Below are positions 1-8,929 of a stretch of 64,000 bases of DNA, in pieces; position 1 is the stretch's first letter; each line of letters opens with the position of its first letter. The notes under the pieces were generated by a model. That model was not told the DNA's origin. It saw nothing but the letters and a program-made list of their open reading frames with translations, and searched no databases. Origin of the DNA: Pigmentiphaga litoralis (lineage in GTDB: Bacteria; Pseudomonadota; Gammaproteobacteria; Burkholderiales; Burkholderiaceae_B); NCBI RefSeq assembly GCF_013408655.1, contig NZ_JACCBP010000002.1:1-64000 (forward strand). The letters are read 5' to 3'. Position numbers and translations under genes: made by a program.

Positions 1-35
1 GACGGACGTCTGTGAAAGTAGGTCATTGTCAGGCT
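1..35 (+). rRNA. rrf: 5S ribosomal RNA, 3' end (partial)
   Basis: The first 35 bases match the 3' end of betaproteobacterial 5S rRNA: a GTGAAAGTAGGTCAT-like block followed by the closing GTCAGGCT that pairs with the 5' end of the molecule. The rest lies before the window. A terminator follows at once, so this is the end of an rRNA operon transcribed rightwards. Confidence 0.85.
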
Positions 36-47
36 AGTTATACCCAG

Positions 48-85
48 AACCCCTCGTAGCGAACGCTGCGGGGGGTTTTGCTTTT
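48..85 (+). terminator. Rho-independent terminator of the rRNA operon
   Basis: An AACCCCTCGTAGCG arm (48-61) pairs with CGCTGCGGGGGGTT (64-77), with two G-T wobbles, and is followed by a T-rich tract to 85. It sits 13 bases after the 5S 3' end. The remaining bases to 309 show no gene that I can support. Confidence 0.85.
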
Positions 86-309
86 GGGGAACGCAGGTAA
101 TCCCCCGCGTCAACTCCCCCGCTGTTCTCCCCCGCATTTACTCCCAATTACGCATTGCGTCCGTTCGACACCGGCACGCCTATCGCTCTGCGCTTACAGT
201 CTTCCCTCACACCATCCAATCACGCGTGAGTCCGCAGCTGGGCTCGGCACGTTCTCGCGGGGCGTGCGTGCGCGTAGACGACATCACAGCGACATCACAG
301 GGAGCCTCG

Positions 310-1515
310 ATGCATCCACAACGTTTCTTCCGGCAGGCTGCGGCCGCCGGCTTCAGTGTCCTTGCCTTGGCCACTGCCCTGCAGGCGCAGGCCCAGGCGG
401 TGCGGCCGGGCAGTGACGTGCGTGCTGAACGCGCATCCTTGCCCAATGGCGTCACCAAAAGCACTTGGGCGGATGGATTGGAACATCCCTGGGGACTGGC
501 TTTGTTGCCGTCCGGCGAAGCGTTGGTGACCGAGCGTCCAGGCCGGCTGCGTGTGGTCGCAAAAGACGGGTCCTTGTCGGCGCCTGTAACGGGTACGCCG
601 CAGGTGGATGCGCGGGGGCAGGGGGGACTGCTGGACGTCGTTTTGCACCCGGACTTTGCGCGCAACCAGTGGGTCTATCTGAGCTATTCGGAACCGGGCG
701 AAGCGGCGCGAACCAATAGCACTGCCGTGATGCGCGGCAAGCTGGTGCAGACCTCGGGCACGTGGGCGCTGACTGAGACGACCATGATCTTCCGGCAGGC
801 CCCCAAGTATGCGAGCAGCCTGCACTTCGGGTCGCGCATGGTGTTCGATCGGGACGGCGCCTTGTTCGTGACCTTGGGCGAGCGATCGTCACGCAGCGTG
901 GATGCGCAGGACCTGAGCACGCACCACGGCAAGGTCGTGCGACTGACCGATGCGGGCAAGCCGGCGCCAGGCAATCCTTATGCAGACCCTTCGGCTCAAC
1001 GCACGACGAAGGGTGCGCTGCCCGAGATCTACTCCTTGGGCCATCGCAATCCTCAAGGCGCGGCGCTGGATCCGGTCAATGGCGAACTGTGGGTGGCCGA
1101 GCATGGGCCGCAGGGTGGGGACGAGGTCAACATCGTGAAGCGCGGCCAGAACTATGGCTGGCCCAAGTTCACCTACGGCGAGCAGTATGGCGGCGGCAAG
1201 ATCGGTGAAGAAGCGTCCGCGCCAGGCTATATGCCGCCGCTGTACAGCTGGGTGCCATCGATTTCGCCGAGCGGCCTGGCGTTCTATACCAGCGACCGAA
1301 TCCCGGAATGGAAGGGCAGTGTGCTGCTGGGTGCGTTGAGCGGCCAGGCCTTGATCCGGCTGCAGCGCCAGGGTGATCGGATCGTGAAGGAAGACCGCTA
1401 TATGTCGGGCGAAGCGCGCGTGCGCAACGTGACGGTGGGCCGGCAAGGAGAGGTCTATCTGCTGACGGATGCACCACGCGGGCAAGTGATCGTGCTCAAG
1501 CCCGCGGGCGGTTGA
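310..1515 (+). CDS. Secreted PQQ-dependent sugar dehydrogenase (GSDH family, YliI-like)
   Basis: The 401-residue product starts with a signal peptide (hydrophobic stretch about residues 12-27 ending in an AQAQA signal-peptidase I site), so it should act in the periplasm. The mature part has the six-bladed beta-propeller signatures of the glucose/sorbosone dehydrogenase family: a HPWGLALLPSGEALVTER block, GGLLDVVLHPDF, the GHRNPQG motif and WVAEHGPQGGDEVN. Family members oxidise aldose sugars using pyrroloquinoline quinone. The ATG at 310 is preferred over an upstream in-frame start because a GGAG lies at 301-304 and the signal peptide begins there. The true sugar cannot be told from sequence. 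It stands alone, with no PQQ biosynthesis genes nearby. Confidence 0.88.
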   Translation: MHPQRFFRQAAAAGFSVLALATALQAQAQAVRPGSDVRAERASLPNGVTKSTWADGLEHPWGLALLPSGEALVTERPGRLRVVAKDGSLSAPVTGTPQVDARGQGGLLDVVLHPDFARNQWVYLSYSEPGEAARTNSTAVMRGKLVQTSGTWALTETTMIFRQAPKYASSLHFGSRMVFDRDGALFVTLGERSSRSVDAQDLSTHHGKVVRLTDAGKPAPGNPYADPSAQRTTKGALPEIYSLGHRNPQGAALDPVNGELWVAEHGPQGGDEVNIVKRGQNYGWPKFTYGEQYGGGKIGEEASAPGYMPPLYSWVPSISPSGLAFYTSDRIPEWKGSVLLGALSGQALIRLQRQGDRIVKEDRYMSGEARVRNVTVGRQGEVYLLTDAPRGQVIVLKPAGG

Positions 1516-1626
1516 CCGGCTCGGGTCGATCGGGTGCTGACGCTTTCACGGCATGTCAGCATCGAAGACCACAATCTCATCGAACGCCAAGGCGCCACTG
1601 GCCGGCTGCTGCTGCGGGTACCCACG

Positions 1627-1663
1627 TAAAAACGCCCACAGCGACGTACGTCAATGTGGGCGT
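1627..1663 (-). terminator. Rho-independent terminator of the SWIB gene
   Basis: On the minus strand GACGCCCACA pairs with TGTGGGCGTT around a 14-base loop and runs into a T tract (the A run at 1627-1632 of the plus strand). It lies about 45 bases past the SWIB stop codon, in the convergent gap with the sugar dehydrogenase gene. Confidence 0.8.
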
Positions 1664-1707
1664 CAAGCGGTCCCGGAGTACCCGGGGGCATGCCAGGGCT
1701 GCTTGGT

Positions 1708-2103
1708 TTACTTCAAGTGGGCGTTCACGATCTTGGTCAGTTCGAACATATCGACGGTAGGCTTGCCGAACAGTTCTTTCAGCTTGGCATCGGCGTTGAT
1801 GTTGCGCTTGGCCTTCGGGTCTTGCAGGTCGTGCTTCTTGATGTATTCCCAGATCTTGCGCGTGACTTCGGTACGCGGCAGCGGTTCCGAGCCGATGACC
1901 GCGGCCAGTTCGGCGCTCGGGGTCAGGGGCTTGAGGAAAGCTGCGTTGACTTTACGCGGAGCCTTGGTGGCTGCTGCTTTCTTGGCGGCAGGAGCCGCTT
2001 TCGTGCCGGCCGGCGCTGCTTTTTTAGCGGCGGGGGTCTTAGCCGGGGCTGCTTTCTTGGCGGGCGCGGCGGTTTTCGCTGCTGCCTTCTTGGCTGTGGC
2101 CAT
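1708..2103 (-). CDS. SWIB/MDM2 domain protein with histone H1-like Lys/Ala tail
   Basis: The 131-residue product has two parts. Residues 1 to about 52 are an Ala/Lys/Pro-rich tail of AAPAKKA-type repeats like the C-terminal tail of histone H1. From about residue 55 follows a SWIB domain (LKPLTPSAELAAVIG, TRKIWEYIKKHDLQDP, INADAKLKELFG). SWIB domains are common in eukaryotic chromatin remodelling and occur in some bacteria; the bacterial role is not established, but the cationic tail suggests DNA binding. An AGGAG ribosome site precedes the ATG by 7 bases. The tail opens with the same MATAKKAA start as the H1-like protein at 59502-60146, so the two may be related nucleoid proteins. Confidence 0.9.
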   Translation of the reverse strand: MATAKKAAAKTAAPAKKAAPAKTPAAKKAAPAGTKAAPAAKKAAATKAPRKVNAAFLKPLTPSAELAAVIGSEPLPRTEVTRKIWEYIKKHDLQDPKAKRNINADAKLKELFGKPTVDMFELTKIVNAHLK

Positions 2104-2359
2104 GCTGTACTCCTACAAAGAAGAATCGTCCGATCGGTAGCAGGGCCACACCGCAGTGCGCGAGAGAGGCAAACTCCAGTACTGCGGAATAACCCCGCGA
2201 GCGCAGCATATCGTTTCGCCAGGGAAAGCTACAACAAAATTTCGTTTGAATTGGTGTTTCCCAGCAGAATTTGCCCGGTGCGCAACGCTTGGACGTCACG
2301 CCAGGCCGGTAGAATGACCCGACCGTCTTTCATGAGCGCCGGTGCCGACTGTGAAATCT

Positions 2360-3238
2360 ATGTCTTCCTTGCCCGTTCGTCTCGCCCGAAACGCCTGCTG
2401 CAGCGCGCTTTTCGGCCTGGTGGTAAGTGGCTGCGCAACGCATCCCGAATTGCCCAACTATGAAGATGAACACGACCATGAGCAGGTGGTTACACCTGCA
2501 TCCGATGCGGTCGTGATTGCCCCTGAACAAGCCCTGGTGGTGTCGACGTCGGCGTCGCCGATTGGCGAGCCACCCGCAGGCTGGCAGCCGCTCATCATTC
2601 GCCGCGACAAGACTCGCACCAGCTATAGCGTCACGCATAAACACGTGGCGGCCAAGCCGACGCGCGTGCTGCATGCGGCCGCCGATTCATCGGCCAGCGG
2701 ATTGTGGGTGCCGATGCCCGTGGCCCCGTCCGCATCGTCGATCACGTGGACGTGGCGCACCGATGCAATGATCCCGGGCGCGGACAGCACGCGCGCCGAC
2801 GCCGAAGATGCGCCAACGCGGGTGGTGCTGGCATTCGATGGCGACATGAGCCGCCTGCCCATGAAGGAACGCATGCTGGCCGAAACGGCGCGCATGCTGT
2901 TGGGCCGCGACATGCCGTATGCGACGCTGATCTACACGTGGGATACGAAGCAACCCGTGGGCACGGTGATCGCCAATTCGCATACGTCGCGCGTGAAGAA
3001 GAAGGTGGTGGAATCCGGCCCCGCGCGCGTGGGCCAATGGCTGTCCTACAAGCGCGACTACGTGAAGGACTACACCGAGATATTTGGTGAACCTCCGGGC
3101 AAATTGTTGGGCGTGGGTGTACTGACCGACACCGACAACACGCGTCAGCGCGCCGAAGCCTGGTACGGCGATATTCATTTGCTGACCGAACGCACGACCG
3201 CGTTGGGGAACTCCCAGGGCCCGACGGCAATCGACTAG
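2360..3238 (+). CDS. DUF3047 domain lipoprotein
   Basis: The 292-residue product has a lipoprotein signal peptide ending in the lipobox LVVSGC, so it should be acylated and membrane-anchored. The body resembles the DUF3047 family of unknown function: a WTWRTD block, a DDAPTRVVLAFDGD-like strand (here EDAPTRVVLAFDGD), LIYTWD, and a C-terminal GVGVLTDTDNTRQRAEAWYGDI. I chose the ATG at 2360 because it gives a compact 25-residue signal peptide; a GTG at 2342 in the same frame adds six residues and cannot be excluded, and neither has a clear ribosome site. The next gene begins 32 bases on and may be co-transcribed. No function is claimed. Confidence 0.8.
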   Translation: MSSLPVRLARNACCSALFGLVVSGCATHPELPNYEDEHDHEQVVTPASDAVVIAPEQALVVSTSASPIGEPPAGWQPLIIRRDKTRTSYSVTHKHVAAKPTRVLHAAADSSASGLWVPMPVAPSASSITWTWRTDAMIPGADSTRADAEDAPTRVVLAFDGDMSRLPMKERMLAETARMLLGRDMPYATLIYTWDTKQPVGTVIANSHTSRVKKKVVESGPARVGQWLSYKRDYVKDYTEIFGEPPGKLLGVGVLTDTDNTRQRAEAWYGDIHLLTERTTALGNSQGPTAID

Positions 3239-3270
3239 AAGCAGGCACGACGCAGACTTCGGAGAACAGG

Positions 3271-4476
3271 ATGGATGTTGGGGTGGGCTTGCGGTCGCCG
3301 CTGGAAGCGATCCGCAAATTTCATGACGAGCTGACGGCGCTGCGGCGCGATCTGCACGCGCATCCGGAACTGGGATTCGAAGAGGTCCGCACGTCGGGCA
3401 TCGTGGCGCGCAGTCTTGAACTGCTTGGCATCGAGGTGCACCGCGGCATCGGCAAGACCGGCCTGGTGGGCGTGATTCGCGGGCGGCGCTGCGACAGCGG
3501 CCGGATGATTGCGCTGCGTGCCGACATGGACGCGCTGCCCATGACCGAGCAGAACACCTTTGGCCATCGTTCGACCAAGCCCGGCCTGATGCATGGCTGC
3601 GGTCACGACGGGCACACCGCCATCCTGATAGGCGTCGCCAAATACCTGGCGCGCACCCGCAACTTCGACGGCACCGCCGTGTTGATATTCCAGCCCGCCG
3701 AAGAAGGCCTGGGCGGCGCGAAGGCGATGATCGAAGACGGGCTGTTCGATATCTTTCCGTGCAACGCCATCTACGCGATGCATAACTGGCCGGGCCTGCC
3801 GCCCGGCAAGATCGGCATCAACCCGGGCCCGATGATGGCGGCGGCCGACCGGTTCGAGATCGTCGTGAACGGCAAGGGCGGCCATGGCGCGCATCCTTAC
3901 CAGACGATCGACCCGGTGGTGGTGGCCGCCCACATCATCACGGCGGCGCAATCCATCGTGTCGCGCAACGTGAGCCCGCTGGATGCGGCGGTGGTGTCGA
4001 TCTGTTCGGTGCAGGCCGGCCATCCGGGCGCGATGAGTGTCATCCCGAGCGAGGCGCGGCTGGTGGGCACGGTTCGGACCTTCCGCCGCAGTGTGCAAGA
4101 GATGGTCGAGACGCGGCTGGGCGACATCGCGTCGTCGATCGCCGGGGCGTTCGGAGCGACGGCTGCGCTGAAGTACGAACGCATCTATCCGGCCACCATC
4201 AACACGCCGCACGAAGCCAATTTCGTGGCTGACGTCGCGACCGCGATGATCGGCAAGGACAACGTGATCCGCGACCTGACCCCATCGATGGGCGCCGAGG
4301 ACTTTTCGTTCATGCTGCAGGGGCGGGCGGGTGCGTACTTCCGCGTCGGACAGGGCGGCGCCGAAAGCGGATGCTTCCTGCACAACACGGGCTACGACTT
4401 CAACGATGCGATCATTCCTGTCGGCGCCGGGGTGATGGCGTCGATCGTGGAACGCAGCATGCCGGTGGTGGACTGA
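3271..4476 (+). CDS. M20 family amidohydrolase (hippurate hydrolase/HipO-like)
   Basis: The 401-residue product is a cytosolic M20D peptidase-family amidohydrolase, a group that cleaves N-acyl amino acids such as hippurate, N-acetyl amino acids or indole-3-acetyl amino acids. It opens with the family motif LRRDLHAHPELGFEE (about residues 24-38). The metal-binding set is complete: Cys110 and His112 in HGCGHDGH, Glu144-Glu145 in PAEEG, and His171 in MHNWPG; the dimerisation domain carries GGHGAHP. A GGAGAACAGG ribosome site precedes the ATG. Length is normal for the family. The actual acyl amino acid substrate cannot be read from the sequence. Confidence 0.93.
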   Translation: MDVGVGLRSPLEAIRKFHDELTALRRDLHAHPELGFEEVRTSGIVARSLELLGIEVHRGIGKTGLVGVIRGRRCDSGRMIALRADMDALPMTEQNTFGHRSTKPGLMHGCGHDGHTAILIGVAKYLARTRNFDGTAVLIFQPAEEGLGGAKAMIEDGLFDIFPCNAIYAMHNWPGLPPGKIGINPGPMMAAADRFEIVVNGKGGHGAHPYQTIDPVVVAAHIITAAQSIVSRNVSPLDAAVVSICSVQAGHPGAMSVIPSEARLVGTVRTFRRSVQEMVETRLGDIASSIAGAFGATAALKYERIYPATINTPHEANFVADVATAMIGKDNVIRDLTPSMGAEDFSFMLQGRAGAYFRVGQGGAESGCFLHNTGYDFNDAIIPVGAGVMASIVERSMPVVD

Positions 4477-4603
4477 CCTGGACGAACGCACCCTGCATCA
4501 GGGGCCCGTCGCGGGCGAAGCGAACGACAGCGGTTAACATTCCCCACAACCTGCGGAGCGTTCCTTCCGCATTTCCCCATTTCCCGAAGCCGCTACGGCG
4601 GCC

Positions 4604-5665
4604 ATGACGATGACGACTCCTACGCTTACGATCACCCGACCCGACGACTGGCACCTGCATCTGCGCGATGGCGAGGCGCTGGCGGCCGTGGTGGGGCATA
4701 CCGCCGACCAGTTTGCCCGCGCCATCGTCATGCCCAACTTGAAACCGCCGGTCACCACGTCCGAGCAGGCCGGCGCGTACCGCGACCGCATCCTGCAGGC
4801 GCTGTCGTCGCGGCCGGCCGATGCGCCGGCATTTACGCCGCTGATGACGCTGTACCTGACCGACAATACGCCGCCCGCCGAAATCGAAAAGGCCAAGGCC
4901 TCGGGCTTCGTGCATGCGGTCAAGCTGTATCCCGCCGGCGCCACGACCAATTCCGACGCCGGGGTGACCGATCTGCTGGGGCGCTGCGCGCCAGCGCTTG
5001 AAGCCATGGAAAAAGTCGGCCTGCCGCTGCTGGTGCATGGCGAAGTGACCGATCCGGGCATTGACCTGTTCGATCGCGAAAAGGCGTTTATCGACACGGT
5101 CATGATTCCGCTGCGCAAGTCGTTCCCGGGGCTGAAAGTGGTCTTTGAACACATCACCACGGCGGACGCTGCCCACTATGTGCGCGATACCGATGGCCCC
5201 ACCGCCGCGACCGTGACGGCGCATCACCTGCTGTACAACCGCAATGCGCTGTTCGTGGGCGGCGTGCGGCCGCACTGGTATTGCCTGCCGGTGCTGAAAC
5301 GGGAGCGGCATCGCCAGGCGCTGGTCGAGGTCGCCACCAGCGGGAATCCCAAGTTCTTCCTTGGCACGGACAGCGCGCCGCATGCCCGGGGGCTGAAGGA
5401 ACATGCTTGCGGCTGTGCGGGCTGCTACACCGCCCTGCACGCCATGGAGCTGTATGCGCAGGCGTTCGATCTGGCCGGCAAGATCGAGGCGCTGGAAGGC
5501 TTTGCCAGCTTCTTTGGCCCCGACTTCTATGGCCTGCCCCGCAACACCGGCACGCTGACCCTGCTGCGCGAACCCATGACGATCCCTGACGAACTCCCCT
5601 ATGGTGCGCAGACGGTGGTGCCGCTTGCCGCCGGGGAGACGCTGCCATGGCGGGTCGCGAGCTGA
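4604..5665 (+). CDS. pyrC: Dihydroorotase
   Basis: This 353-residue enzyme catalyses the reversible cyclisation of N-carbamoyl-L-aspartate to dihydroorotate, the third step of pyrimidine synthesis. It is the class II (E. coli PyrC) type. Visible are the zinc-binding HLHLRDG (His17, His19), the carbamylated-lysine strand [29 protein letters not shown] with a metal His, and the C-terminal metal Asp in GTDSAPH. ATGs at 4604 and 4610 are both possible; the difference is two residues. The gene overlaps the following DUF3025 gene by 19 bases, so the two are translationally linked. Confidence 0.97.
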   Translation: MTMTTPTLTITRPDDWHLHLRDGEALAAVVGHTADQFARAIVMPNLKPPVTTSEQAGAYRDRILQALSSRPADAPAFTPLMTLYLTDNTPPAEIEKAKASGFVHAVKLYPAGATTNSDAGVTDLLGRCAPALEAMEKVGLPLLVHGEVTDPGIDLFDREKAFIDTVMIPLRKSFPGLKVVFEHITTADAAHYVRDTDGPTAATVTAHHLLYNRNALFVGGVRPHWYCLPVLKRERHRQALVEVATSGNPKFFLGTDSAPHARGLKEHACGCAGCYTALHAMELYAQAFDLAGKIEALEGFASFFGPDFYGLPRNTGTLTLLREPMTIPDELPYGAQTVVPLAAGETLPWRVAS

Positions 5666-6546
5666 ACGCCGGGCCGCAGAATGGCCCCGACGACGCCCAG
5701 GACGGCACGAACGCGGGCGCAACCGTGATCGATTGGGAACAGCCCTGGTTCACCGGCGTGGCGCCTGCCGGCGCGCTGCTGTCGCTGGAGGCGGGCGAGC
5801 CGCTGTGCGATCGCCTGAATCGGCTGCTGGTGACGTCGTCGGCGCGGGGCGTGCGGCCGCAAATGGATTCGGGCAAGCCGATCGTATTCGCGCCCCAGTC
5901 CGACCTGCCGGACGGCACGCCCTACGAAAAGCACATCTACGACACGGGCCGCATCCCGACCCGCGACAACCTGCACGACCTGTTCAACGGCCTGGCCTGG
6001 CTGTCCTACCCGCACATCAAGTCGCGCCTGAACGCCACGCAGGCCCACGCGCTGGCGCAGCCGCACATGCCGCCGCCAGGTGAAGGCGGCAAGAACGGCC
6101 GCGGGGCACTTCGCGATGCGGTCACCCTGTTCGACGAAAACGGCCTGGTGCTGGCTTGCTCCAACGACGAACTGGCGACAGCGCTGCGGCGCTTCGACTG
6201 GCAGACGCTGTTCCAGGACCGGCGCACCGCCACGCTCGTGCAGACCGAGCCGTGGGTGGTGGGGCACGCGCTGCTCGAAAAGCTCATGAACCCGTACAAG
6301 TCGATCACGGCGCACACGTTGATCGTGCCGGTGGACGATTCCTACTTTCGCGCGTCGTTTGGCGAGCGGCGGTCCACCATCGACCGCCTGGTCAGCGACT
6401 GGCTGGCCAACTGGCCCTTCTTTACCCCGCGCGACCTGTCGCCGTTGCCCGTGCTGGGCCTGCCAGGGTGGTGGGCCGCCAACACGGCGCCCGGCTTTTA
6501 CGACGATACCGACGTATTCCGGCCGGGGCGTTCGCGTCAGAGGTAA
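5647..6546 (+). CDS. DUF3025 domain protein
   Basis: The 299-residue soluble protein matches the DUF3025 family of unknown function, often found beside pyrC in betaproteobacteria. Recognisable parts are IDWEQPWF near the N-terminus, the [27 protein letters not shown] block (about residues 95-121, shown here by its ends), and [15 protein letters not shown]. No catalytic motif is evident. A GGGGAG lies 8 bases before the ATG, inside the end of pyrC. The stop codon TAA (6544-6546) coincides with TAAACT, a likely -10 element for the RNase P RNA that starts about 10 bases further on. Confidence 0.88.
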   Translation: MAGRELNAGPQNGPDDAQDGTNAGATVIDWEQPWFTGVAPAGALLSLEAGEPLCDRLNRLLVTSSARGVRPQMDSGKPIVFAPQSDLPDGTPYEKHIYDTGRIPTRDNLHDLFNGLAWLSYPHIKSRLNATQAHALAQPHMPPPGEGGKNGRGALRDAVTLFDENGLVLACSNDELATALRRFDWQTLFQDRRTATLVQTEPWVVGHALLEKLMNPYKSITAHTLIVPVDDSYFRASFGERRSTIDRLVSDWLANWPFFTPRDLSPLPVLGLPGWWAANTAPGFYDDTDVFRPGRSRQR

Positions 6547-6556
6547 ACTGTCGGCG

Positions 6557-6972
6557 CAGAGCAGATCAGGCAATCGCGGCGCGCAAGCGGCGAGGAAGGT
6601 CCGGACTCCATATAGCAGGATGGCGGCTAACGACCGTCCGGCGATCGTCCCGTGCGCAAGCATGGGGCGCGAAGCCGAGGAACAGGGCCACAGAGACGAG
6701 TCTGCGGCGAGGGCGGATTTCGATCCGCACCGGCACGGCATCTCCGTGCTGCGCGTTCGGGTCACCCCGGGCGCGGCGCAGCAGGGTGAAACGCGGCAAC
6801 CTCCATCCGGAGCAACACCAAATAGGCATGCATGCGGCCCCCGGGCCGTGGAGGGCGGCTAGTTCGCGCATGCGGGTAGGTGGCTTGAGCTGGCCAGCAA
6901 TGGTCCGCCTAGAGGAATGATTGCCCGCGGGGCGACCCGTGTACAGAATCCGGCCTATCGATCTGCTTTGCC
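6557..6972 (+). ncRNA. rnpB: RNase P RNA (class A)
   Basis: This is the catalytic RNA that matures the 5' ends of tRNAs, acting with the RnpA protein. The conserved core is easy to see: GAGGAAGGTCCGGACTCCAT (6591-6610), CAGGGTGAAACG near 6782, AACCTCCATC near 6800, TAGAGGAATGATTGCCCG near 6910, and the 3' ACAGAATCCGGCCTATCG. The P1 stem is formed by GCAGATC at 6561 and GATCTGC at 6960-6966, which sets the ends within a few bases. A TAAACT hexamer at 6544-6549 is placed correctly for a -10 element, though no good -35 is seen. Confidence 0.97.
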
Positions 6973-7345
6973 TCCCCATTTCCGTACCGAAACGCCGCCT
7001 CGAGCAGGCCGTTTCGTGCGTCCCTACCCTTCGCCAACAGGAGAGGATCCCTTTCCCCCGATTCCAGGATGGCCGCGAGCAAGCCGTTTCGCCGTCCGTT
7101 TCAGGCGGATGTCAGGCTGGCCATCCTTCGTGGTCAGGCAAGTTTGGACAGCAATACGGGGTGGCCCGGGAAAGCACTTGTATCTAGTTACCACACTCTT
7201 GAGAGGGGCGTTTTTCCCGGAATCCTCACGTCTCGCATTCACTTCTACACCCAAGGCACTGATTCGATTCGATATTTCATATCGTGAATCTTCGAGCAAG
7301 TTCGGCTAAGTCCTTGTTACTAATGGATAAATGGCCGTTACCGGC
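6973..7345. other. Long leader region between rnpB and the dcw promoter
   Basis: No convincing gene lies in these 373 bases; the short open frames have no ribosome site or family signature. It holds an inverted repeat CGAAACG (6988-6994)/CGTTTCG (7010-7016) just past rnpB, without a T tract, and an A/T-richer hairpin at 7261-7290. The stretch probably holds 3' processing signals of rnpB and upstream control sites for the division cluster. Confidence 0.5.
7261..7290. repeat. A/T-rich inverted repeat upstream of the mraZ promoter
   Basis: CGATAT (7270-7275) and ATATCG (7279-7284) flank TTC; the arms continue as GATTC (7261-7265) and GAATC (7286-7290) with a small asymmetric bulge. It is 55 bases upstream of the predicted -35. 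It could be a regulator site; no known consensus was recognised. Confidence 0.4.
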
Positions 7346-7374
7346 TTGACCCTGCAAGGGCGGTCCTTTAGAGT
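7346..7374 (+). promoter_or_regulatory. Predicted sigma-70 promoter of the dcw cluster (Pmra)
   Basis: TTGACC (7346-7351) and TAGAGT (7369-7374) are 17 bases apart, giving a start near 7381 and a short leader before mraZ. A second hexamer, TAGAAT (7384-7389), could serve as an alternative -10 but lacks a good -35. Confidence 0.5.
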
Positions 7375-7408
7375 GGGAAATAGTAGAATTTTGTGCAAAA
7401 AAGTGGGG
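7374..7408 (+). promoter_or_regulatory. MraZ-box-like TGGGN elements
   Basis: TGGGA (7374-7378) and TGGGG (7404-7408) lie exactly 30 bases, about three helical turns, apart. In E. coli MraZ binds TGGGN repeats on a 10-base phase upstream of its own gene; here the two middle positions are degenerate. The second box overlaps the mraZ ribosome site. Confidence 0.45.
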
Positions 7409-7418
7409 TGACAAAGTC

Positions 7419-7847
7419 GTGTTCCAGGGCAGCAGCGCATTAACGCTGGATGCGAAGGGGCGGGTATCGATCCCGACCCGGCATCGTGACGCGTTGATGG
7501 TTCAAGCTGAAGGGCGCCTGACACTCACCCGACATCCCGATGGTTGCCTTCTGGTCTATCCTCGTCCGATTTGGGAAACGAAACGCGAACAGATCGCGGC
7601 GTTTCCGATGCAGGCGCGCGGGCTTCAGCGATTGTTGCTCGGAAGCGCGCAAGACGTCGAACTCGACGGAACGGGACGGATCCTGATTGCCCCCGAGTTA
7701 CGCTCGGCTGCCTCCCTGGAACGCGATGTGATGCTGCTCGGCATGGGCGCGCACTTCGAACTCTGGGACGCCGCCGCTTTGGCCCGAAAAGAGCAGGAAC
7801 TGCTCGATCAGGCCTCGCCAGAAGTCCTCAATCAGTTTTCTTTCTAA
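7419..7847 (+). CDS. mraZ: Transcriptional regulator MraZ
   Basis: The 142-residue protein has two SpoVT/AbrB-like MraZ domains. The N-terminus [20 protein letters not shown] is typical, and the second half repeats the pattern as [16 protein letters not shown]. MraZ forms a ring-shaped oligomer that binds direct TGGGN repeats and represses the dcw promoter. The start is a GTG at 7419, with GGGGTGA 8 bases upstream as the ribosome site; no ATG fits the conserved N-terminus. It is the first gene of the division cluster and is followed after 3 bases by rsmH. Confidence 0.96.
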   Translation: MFQGSSALTLDAKGRVSIPTRHRDALMVQAEGRLTLTRHPDGCLLVYPRPIWETKREQIAAFPMQARGLQRLLLGSAQDVELDGTGRILIAPELRSAASLERDVMLLGMGAHFELWDAAALARKEQELLDQASPEVLNQFSF

Positions 7848-7850
7848 ATC

Positions 7851-8918
7851 GTGAATTCCCCCTTTCAACATCGGCCCGTGCTGCTGGCGCCGACGATAGA
7901 CGCGTTGTCCAGACAGGACGACGGCGACGCCGTGGGCGGCGTGTGGGTGGACACGACGTTCGGCCGTGGCGGTCATTCTCGCGCGCTTCTGGCGCGCCTG
8001 GGACCGGACGCACGGCTGATTGCTTTCGACAAAGACCCCCAGGCGGTTGAGGCGGCACGCGAAGTCGCGGCCGCCGATCCTCGCCTGACCATCGTGCATG
8101 CCGGCTTTGCCGATATCCGTGAAGAGCTGGCCGGGCTGGGCATCACCCAGGTCGACGGCGTCATGATGGATCTGGGAATTTCTTCGCCGCAGATCGACGA
8201 TCCGGAGCGTGGATTTTCGTTCATGCGGGACGGCCCGCTCGATATGCGGATGGACACGACGCGCGGCCTGACCGCCGCGCAATGGCTTGCCGAGGCAAGC
8301 ATCGACGATATGCGGGAGGTCATAGCGCGCTATGGAGAAGAACGGTTTGCTTTCCAGATTGCAAAGGCGATTGCAGCTGGCCGCGAGGTGCGGGCTCTTA
8401 CGACAACCGGTGAGCTTGCCCACCTCGTGGCTGGTACAGTCCGCACGCGGGAGAAGGGGCAACATCCAGCGACACGCACCTTTCAAGCTATACGGATTTT
8501 CCTCAATCAGGAACTTGAAGAGCTCTCGCGTGCGCTCGCGTCCATTCTAGAGTTGCTTGCGCCGGGTGCGCGTCTCGCGGTGATCAGCTTTCACTCGCTG
8601 GAAGACCGCATCGTCAAGCAATTCATCGCGGCCGCCGCCAATCCGGGCGCCGAGACCGCTCGCCTGCCGATTCCCGAACGCGACCGGCCCCAGCCGGTGC
8701 TGCTGTCGATCGGCCGCATCCTGCCGACCCATGAAGAAGTCGACGGCAATCCGCGCGCGCGTTCCGCCGTGCTGCGGGTGGCCGAGCGCACGTCGGTGCC
8801 GCTGCCTGCCGAAGGCGGCGCGGCGTTCATCCGGTCCGAATTGCCCGTGGGTGCGGCTCGCCGCCCCGCGTCGTCGCGTCCGCGGCAGGTGCGTGCGCAA
8901 GCACGCTCGTCGACCTAG
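7851..8918 (+). CDS. rsmH: 16S rRNA (cytosine1402-N4)-methyltransferase RsmH
   Basis: RsmH (MraW) methylates N4 of C1402 in the 16S decoding centre using S-adenosylmethionine. The 355-residue protein has the expected start ([13 protein letters not shown]), the SAM-binding TTFGRGGHS (about residues 30-38), IAFDKDPQA, the [20 protein letters not shown] signature, and the C-terminal [15 protein letters not shown]. It is longer than the E. coli enzyme through a basic Arg/Ala-rich C-terminal tail. The start is a GTG only 3 bases after mraZ, which implies translational coupling. Confidence 0.96.
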   Translation: MNSPFQHRPVLLAPTIDALSRQDDGDAVGGVWVDTTFGRGGHSRALLARLGPDARLIAFDKDPQAVEAAREVAAADPRLTIVHAGFADIREELAGLGITQVDGVMMDLGISSPQIDDPERGFSFMRDGPLDMRMDTTRGLTAAQWLAEASIDDMREVIARYGEERFAFQIAKAIAAGREVRALTTTGELAHLVAGTVRTREKGQHPATRTFQAIRIFLNQELEELSRALASILELLAPGARLAVISFHSLEDRIVKQFIAAAANPGAETARLPIPERDRPQPVLLSIGRILPTHEEVDGNPRARSAVLRVAERTSVPLPAEGGAAFIRSELPVGAARRPASSRPRQVRAQARSST

Positions 8919-8929
8919 GTCCCGGCGCC

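Noticed and set aside
6988..7016. CGAAACG/CGTTTCG repeat as an rnpB terminator
   Set aside because: No T tract follows and the inner part pairs poorly.
6917..7309. 130-codon frame running out of rnpB toward mraZ
   Set aside because: It starts inside the RNase P RNA, has no ribosome site and no recognisable domain.
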